Below the pieces are notes generated by a model that saw nothing but the letters and a program-made list of their open reading frames with translations, made no database searches and was not told the origin of the DNA. Below are positions 5,516-5,790 of a stretch of DNA of 5,790 nt, piece by piece; position 1 is the first letter of the stretch; the number at the start of each line of letters is the position of its first letter. The position numbers were made by a program, and so were the translations under genes. The stretch covers positions 9,875 through 15,664 of the forward strand of contig DDZI01000030.1 in NCBI GenBank assembly GCA_002346305.1. Reading direction: 5' to 3'. The DNA is from Actinobacteria bacterium UBA3012 (GTDB taxonomy: Bacteria > Actinomycetota > Actinomycetes > Nanopelagicales > Nanopelagicaceae).

Positions 5516-5790
5516 TAGTCGCTTTTCAATTTCACTAGCCGTTATCTTAATTTTTCAAAATCTTTCGCCAATGCCTGCTTATGCTGCTGACGTTCCTGAA
5601 AAATTTGACTTCCGGGGTTCTGGTTATGGACATGGAGTCGGAATGAGCCAAGTGGGAGCATTTGGAATGGCACGAGAAGGAAAATCAGCTGCTGAAATCT
5701 TGACCCACTATTACTCCGGGGTGGAGATCGCACCTGTTGACGACTCGGCTTTCTTGCGGATAAATGTTGCTGACAAAATTCAATCAGTAA
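5502..5790 (+). CDS. secreted SpoIID/LytB-domain protein (3' end missing)
   Basis: This is the N-terminal 96 residues of an exported protein of the SpoIID/LytB group. Members include peptidoglycan lytic transglycosylases (SpoIID) and amidase enhancers (LytB). The ATG at 5502 gives a classic signal peptide: MKIFNSRF, a hydrophobic core at about 9-20, then PMPAYAA with likely cleavage near residues 28-30. The mature part starts with FDFRGSGYGHGVGMSQVGAF (35-54) and continues with GMAREGKSAAEILTHYYSGV (55-74), a hallmark of the family. The catalytic SpoIID core and any C-terminal repeats lie past the window edge, so activity cannot be judged. In Bacillus SpoIID this motif sits near the C-terminus; here it comes first, an arrangement I recall from actinobacterial relatives. 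The start overlaps the ATPase gene by 14 bp with only a weak ribosome site, so translation is probably coupled. The position suggests a role in wall remodelling alongside polymer export, which is inference. Confidence 0.88.
   Translation, partial: MKIFNSRFSISLAVILIFQNLSPMPAYAADVPEKFDFRGSGYGHGVGMSQVGAFGMAREGKSAAEILTHYYSGVEIAPVDDSAFLRINVADKIQSV

Noticed and set aside
1..5790. CRISPR, insertion sequence, tRNA, phage or toxin-antitoxin content
   Set aside because: No direct repeat array, terminal inverted repeats, transposase motifs or tRNA-like fold was seen. Coding genes account for nearly every base.

Overview
This is a gene-dense piece of a bacterial chromosome, most likely from an AT-leaning actinobacterium such as the small freshwater or marine planktonic lineages (Nanopelagicales/acI type). 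That placement is inference. It rests on the style of the LCP, Wzm and SpoIID/LytB-like proteins, the non-ATG starts (GTG twice, TTG once), the near-absence of intergenic DNA, and purE lying beside cell-wall genes, an association also known from mycobacteria and streptomycetes. Seven protein genes cover almost the whole window. No RNA gene, mobile element, CRISPR array or long repeat was seen, and no stretch over 40 bases lacks a gene.

Layout. Bases 1-423 (+) hold the 3' part of purE, a purine biosynthesis gene. It runs tail to tail into ugd, UDP-glucose 6-dehydrogenase (379-1695, -), and the two coding ends overlap by 45 bp. Upstream of ugd on the same strand is a LytR-CpsA-Psr (LCP) wall-polymer ligase (1727-2881, -), so lcp-ugd reads as a leftward operon. 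A 37-bp gap (2882-2918) separates it from a rightward operon: an ExoA-like family 2 glycosyltransferase (2919-3902), an ABC-2 polysaccharide export permease of the Wzm type (3919-4743), its ATPase of the Wzt/TagH type (4727-5515), and the 5' end of a secreted SpoIID/LytB-domain protein (5502 to the window edge). The last three genes overlap by 17 and 14 bp, which suggests translational coupling.

How the genes may work together (inference from family knowledge). Ugd supplies UDP-glucuronate. The membrane-associated glycosyltransferase adds sugars to a lipid-linked chain on the cytoplasmic side. Wzm/Wzt export the lipid-linked polymer. The LCP protein transfers it to peptidoglycan. The SpoIID-like protein may trim or remodel peptidoglycan. 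The window is therefore half of a cell-surface glycopolymer locus that contains precursor, assembly, export and attachment functions. No initiating phosphoglycosyl transferase or polymerase is visible here. I see no evidence of a wholly new system. The most notable points are the in-phase antisense overlap of purE and ugd, the very compact divergent start region, and the N-terminal position of the GHGVGMSQ motif in the SpoIID-like protein.
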